This document shows positions 59,577 through 64,000 of a stretch of 64,000 bases of DNA, one piece after another (within the stretch, counting starts at the first letter, position 1; every line of letters begins with the position of its first letter). A program made the position numbers and the translations under genes. The notes below the pieces were generated by a model. The model did no database searches. It saw only the letters and a program-made list of their open reading frames with translations, and was not told where the DNA came from. The DNA is from Craterostigma plantagineum (taxonomy: Eukaryota; Streptophyta; Magnoliopsida; Lamiales; Linderniaceae), in assembly GCA_027422505.1 (NCBI GenBank), contig JAPQWV010000334.1, positions 610,001 through 674,000 of the forward strand. The letters are read 5' to 3'.

Positions 59577-59594
59577 AAGATTTCGCCCCCGAAA

Positions 59595-59784
59595 TCAGCC
59601 CGTGTGAAACAACTCGGGGTAACGAATTCTCATTTCGTCCTCCCGTTCCCATGTGGCTTCTTCCGTAGATTGGTTCCGCCACAGTACTTTCACTAAGGGA
59701 ATATCCTTATTCCTAAGTCTCTTAGTCTCGTACATCAATATCTCCACCGGAATCTCTTCGTAACTCAGATCCGCTTCAATTGCT
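59595..59784 (-). pseudogene. Chromodomain end of element D pol, truncated
   Basis: Open, unbroken frame of 62 codons ending at TGA: EADLSYEEIPVEILMYETKR, DIPLVKVLWRNQSTEEATWE and RIRYPELFHTG. It aligns closely with Gypsy-1's chromodomain (11329-11512). The lack of lesions suggests D was fairly intact when truncated at 59784. Confidence 0.88.
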
Positions 59785-60804
59785 GATGTAGGGAGGACAG
59801 GTAGGTGAAACTCACCTACGACACGTAAACGATTTTGTGAGTTATATGTGATACTTATGTGATTATATGATTGTGCGGGTTTAGTGATTTAAGTGATTTA
59901 TATGTATTAAATATTCTGCATGTTACTATGTATATATGTGACTTGCATTTGCACTGCATACCACGTCAGTGACGAAGGAGTCGAGTACCGTGCGGAACGG
60001 CAACGTTTGGGAATCGATAGGAGGTCTAGGTTATTACGTTGGGTTTAGGAGGGGAAATCGGGTGCGTGTAACTCTAACGTGACCTGAGCTGGCCGCCCGA
60101 GCGTATGAGTGTGTGAGTTGATGGAATGTGGTTGCGACATTATAGGACATTTCGAGTATATGGGCAGCTCTAACGAGACCTGAGTAGTTACCCGCTTTAA
60201 CGAGACCTTGAGCGGGATATGGACTCTAACGAGACTGAGTACCACCGCTCTAACGAGACGTGAGTCGGATCTTATTCAATTTAACGTGACTATGAGTGGA
60301 ACCCTCTCTAACGAGAACCTGAGCGAGATATTGAAAATGACTTGGGTCTAGTAGTTTGGTGTGTTGAGAGAGTGTTAGTGTGAGATGAGTAGAGTTGAGT
60401 GGAGCGTGCATTGGTGAGGTGTTGGAAATGGGGTTGAGCAACATTGCATACATGCATGTTTCATCTACTGGACAAGGAGCTCAGTTTACGTGTTGTAGGT
60501 ACATACGAGTCTGCCGCTGATACGCGTCGCGACTAAGTTGGCTGATGGCGGTGACTCCACGGACTTTTGAGGGCAAGACGGTACATGGATGTGACCTGTG
60601 GAGTGACGAATTTAGGGTTTGTCGAGTGTATGTGGCGGCTATAGTCTTTGTAAAATAAAAAATAATGGACTAGTGTGCGAATCATGTGTGTGCTTGTACT
60701 ATATTATGTTTTTTTAAATAAAAGGTTTATAATTAGACGGGTCTTCCAGACTTACGTTGCGAAAATCCGCCAAAATATTTATTAGAAAGTGAGGGTTTGT
60801 TACA
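59785..60804 (+). repeat. LTR fragment of the non-autonomous family, inverted copy
   Basis: Inverse complement of 40060 to about 41063 (LTR-b type). Shares LTR-b-specific variants such as the sequence around the GTCACGTTAGAGTTA block (60067 region) and CCGTCTTGCCCTC (60565 region). Ends GTTACA at 60804. It begins abruptly within the LTR. Confidence 0.82.
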
Positions 60805-61324
60805 GGTCGTATCAGAGCTTAGGATATAGATTATGTAGACTATCCATGTACTGCCACTCAAAGCCTGGAGATTCGGCCTCGCCCTGTAAGTTTTAAAATT
60901 GACGTGACTATTTGATTGTTGATTTGCATTACATGTTTCGGTGATTGTAGAAAATAAGTAGTGAAATGCGAGAACTCGTAGGGAGTATGTAGGCAGTTCA
61001 AGTCGTAGGACGAACCTAAGTTCCCTACGCATGAGCGAGATCTCTAATACTTAGGAGAATCAAGCCACACATTCGGATATGTTGGCCATTTACGTGCAGA
61101 GGTAGGAATATATCCTATCTCATTTAGAATCAAAGAAAATAGCGCAGTGTATGTGTGGGTGGGAATAAATCCTACCTCGTAGAGACGAAAATTCTATCGC
61201 ATAACCAAATACGAGGCTTGCGAAAAAAAATATTCCGAACCTCCATGAGAGTATAGGAAGAGTATAAATCCCGAGTATTCCAGTCGGCAAATTTCGCGGA
61301 CGAAATTCTTTTAAGGTATGAGAA
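60805..61324 (+). mobile_element. Internal region of the non-autonomous element, inverted copy
   Basis: PBS variant TCGTATCAGAGC at 60807-60818, gag stub start at 60966 with a one-base deletion after ATGC that breaks the 29-codon frame, the pol remnant near 61280-61300, and a weak purine tract before TGTAATACCC at 61325. Confidence 0.82.
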
Positions 61325-61770
61325 TGTAATACCCGTAAAATTTGATACGGGTCTTAGGTGAAACTGAATAGGATGAATATTTAACTTAGGAATCTAAATT
61401 AGGAAATTAATTACTGAGAGAGGTTAATCGAAATAATGTACTAAGAACTCAAATTATTGAATAGAATGAAAATTGAGAAAAATAAACTATTGGGCATAAG
61501 AATTCTCGTGGGGATTGAGATCCAATGTTTTCAGTCATATAACATATACATAAATACAACCAAGTGTTCAATATCAATTCACTTTATATAGTGGTCGAAA
61601 TTACATTCAAATGTATATAATAAACCTATCAAGTTTTCGTGGGATGTGATAGGTTATTAGAAGGAAAGTAAAATTGTTTATAGAAGTTTTAGTGGTAGGG
61701 TCAAGAACTATATATATGATAGAAAGTTTTGGTAGAAAGTTACGTAATATATGTATATATTTATATATTA

Positions 61771-61802
<32 letters not shown>

Positions 61803-64000
61803 CAAGTACAATTATTGCATTGCTAAGGGATAAGAATGGAACTTGGAAAGGATTAATAAAATAATATATACTAGGGACGAGCTTTACTTACTCCATGGGC
61901 TAAGATTCCTCCCTTAGCTACTTGTGAATCACATAAGTTCAAATATATATTCCATTAGCATGTATAGTATTATTTCCAAGGATAAAGATTATTATTGAAA
62001 CCAATAAAATAACGTACAAAACGAATGGAGTTAGCATAAGAAGAATGGATACGTTACCTGTTTGTCACTTCCACATTTTTATTCTATGATATATATATAT
62101 ATATATATCATAAATCATATTATGAAAGATATACACAAACTGAAATAAAAGGAAGAATAGAGAGTTTTTAACGAAGAGAAAGGAGAAGATTTCATCAATC
62201 AACAAAGTTCGGCAAGCTTAAGAGATCTTAACAAATCGGATTTTCGGACGTGAGGTAGGTGACAATATTCATTCACGACACGTAAATCAATGTTTTGTGG
62301 TGGATAATGTAGTTTAATGCCTTGTATGAAAAGAGTATTTCTGCGAAGGTTTCAAAGTGCTTATGTGATTTTACGTAAACTAGGTTCTGTTATTTTGGAA
62401 AGGTGTTTTATGTGACTATTGAGTGCTTAAGATAATTAGTATGATTTTATACATGTTTAAGGTGAAAATCAATATATGTGTGATTGTTATTTGTGTGATA
62501 TCAATATATGTTTATGGCAAATGTTTGTATGAAGTCTTGTGATCTTAAGTGTTAGAATTAAAATACCAGATCTTAACAGTTTCGATAGTGCATATTGGTA
62601 TTCATGAAGGTATAATTTCGATAGTAGAACTAGTATGATACATTTAAAGGTGATAAGTGTAATATAATTTTGGGTTTGATCGATTATATAGTGTATGATT
62701 AGTTTTTAGGCAGAGTAGTTTTCGGTAGGAAAGAACTTGTAGGTATTCTAGATTTTGGAATTCTCTAGGAAGTGACGATACTAAGTTTTCGGCTTGTATA
62801 GGTTTTAGACTTCAAAATAAATTATAATGCTAAGCACGTGTGAATCTCAAAAGTATTTTGGTACTTAGTTATTTCTCGAGATTTAAGGATTTCGGAATTT
62901 TAGGGTTTGTACTATTTCTAGGGTTTTGGAGGGTTTGAGAAATTCTAGATTTACGTGACTTAGTATGTATACTTATGTGGTAATATTTTCATGCTCAAAG
63001 GTTCGAAGCGTAGAGAATTGGACAGATTTCTTGACTAATTATATCAGGAGGACCGGTAGGTGAAACTCACCTACGACACGTAAACGATTGTGTGACTTAT
63101 ATGTGATACTTATGTGCTTATATGATTATGAGGTTTAGTGATTTCAGTGATTTATATGTATTAAATATTCTGCGTGTTATTATGTATATATGTGACTTGC
63201 ATTGCACTTGCATACCACGTCAGTGCGAGGGAGTCGAGTACCGTGCAGAACGGCAACGTTTGGGACGTCGATGGCAGGTGTAGGTTATTACGTTGGGTAG
63301 AGGGGAAATCGGGTAACGTGACCTGAGCTGGCCGCCCGAGCGTTTGAGGTGTCGAGTGATGGGTTGGGTTGCGACTTTATAGGACATTTCGAGTATATGG
63401 CAACTCTAACGAGACTTGAGTAGCTTACCCGCTGTAACGAGACCTGAGCGGGATATGCGACTCTAACGAGACCTGAGTAGCCACCCGCTCTAACGAGACC
63501 TGAGTGGGATATTTCATTCTAACGTGACATGAGTGGGAACCCATTCTAACGAGACTGAGTGGGATATTGGAAATGTACTTAGTGTCGAGTAGTGGGGTGT
63601 TGAGAGGTGTTAGTGTTGAGATGAGTAGAGTTGAGTCGAGCGTGCATTGGTGAGGTATTTGGGAATGGGGTTGAGCGCACATTGCATACATGCATGTTTC
63701 ATCTACTGGGCAAGGAGCTCAGTTTACGTGTTGTAGGAACATACGAGTCCGGCGCTGATACGCGTCGCGACTAGGTGGGCTGATGGCGGTGACTCCACGG
63801 ACTTTGAGGGCAGGGCGGTACATGGATGCGACCTGTGGAGTGACATTTAGGGTTTGTCGTGTGTCAGACTTATAATCTTTGTAAAATAAAAAAATAATGG
63901 ACTAGTGTGCGAATCATGTGTGTGCTTGTAATATGTTACGTTTTTTTTTAAATAAAAGGTTTTTAATTAGACGGGACTTCCGCAACTTACGTTGCAAAAA
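61325..64000 (+). repeat. LTR of the inverted copy, running off the window
   Basis: Inverse complement of LTR-a (39535 back to about 36855), including LTR-a-specific variants (e.g. CCGCCCTGCCCTC at about 63815, AAATCGGGTAACGTGACC near 63307). TA microsatellites near 61780-61803 and 62089-62110. No gene seen. Confidence 0.85.

Larger units (their letters stand above)
56786..59784 (-). mobile_element. Chromovirus D, 3' end only
   Basis: Minus strand: the last 64 codons of pol (59595-59784), PPT, LTR ending at 56786. It interrupts C's 3' LTR; TAGAT is the predicted target-site duplication. Everything upstream in D is lost at 59784, where the inverted array copy starts. Confidence 0.85.

Noticed and set aside
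1..64000. Host genes, tRNA or rRNA genes
   Set aside because: None recognised; tRNA-like matches are primer binding sites only.

Overview
This window looks like repeat-dense nuclear DNA from a flowering plant. All the coding capacity I can recognise belongs to LTR retrotransposons, and I see no host gene, tRNA, rRNA or CRISPR array. Three copies are Ty1/copia elements that look like the SIRE/Maximus lineage, with an extra env-position ORF after pol. Two are Ty3/gypsy chromoviruses of the Tekay/Del type. The style of the env-position ORF reminds me of copia elements in asterid eudicots; that is memory and was not checked.

Layout. 1-3904 is the 3' end of a SIRE-like element (A'): a decayed env-position ORF, a polypurine tract and a 350-bp LTR. 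From 3905 the sequence continues directly in the gag of a second SIRE-like element (A, 3905-26778), so A' most simply sits inside A's gag. A's gag is split again by a 9.4-kb chromovirus (Gypsy-1, 4538-13894, target-site duplication GAATC). A continues with gag, protease, integrase, RT, RNase H, a 4-kb noncoding spacer, an env-position ORF and a 350-bp LTR. A abuts a third SIRE-like element on the minus strand (B, 26779-36572), which is truncated inside its own post-pol spacer exactly at A's LTR end.

A different copia element (C, plus strand) starts at 36573. Its 5' LTR is split by a 14.9-kb minus-strand array (36816-51761, target-site duplication GAGAG) of a non-autonomous chromovirus derivative. 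The array runs LTR - 0.5-kb internal - LTR - internal - LTR - partial LTR. The third LTR carries a young copia element (E, 45297-49955, target-site duplication TATAT, two 262-bp LTRs with two mismatches by eye). C resumes at 51762 with the rest of its LTR, a leader rich in palindromes, a pol that has lost gag, protease and the front of integrase, and a 3' LTR. That 3' LTR is cut at 56786 by the LTR and chromodomain end of another chromovirus (D, minus strand). At 59785 D is cut by an inverted copy of the array's first 4.2 kb, which runs to the window end.

Functionally this is a decaying retroelement graveyard with one recent arrival (E). Every pol I can read has frameshifts or stops, and several have lost catalytic residues. 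The non-autonomous family keeps PBS, LTRs, a 29-codon gag stub and the last codons of pol, so it would need proteins supplied by a relative such as Gypsy-1. The most notable points are the env-position ORF with a splice-acceptor-like sequence at its ATG in both copies, the gag-stub derivative and its tandem array, and the inverted duplication whose breakpoint coincides with another junction in the same LTR.
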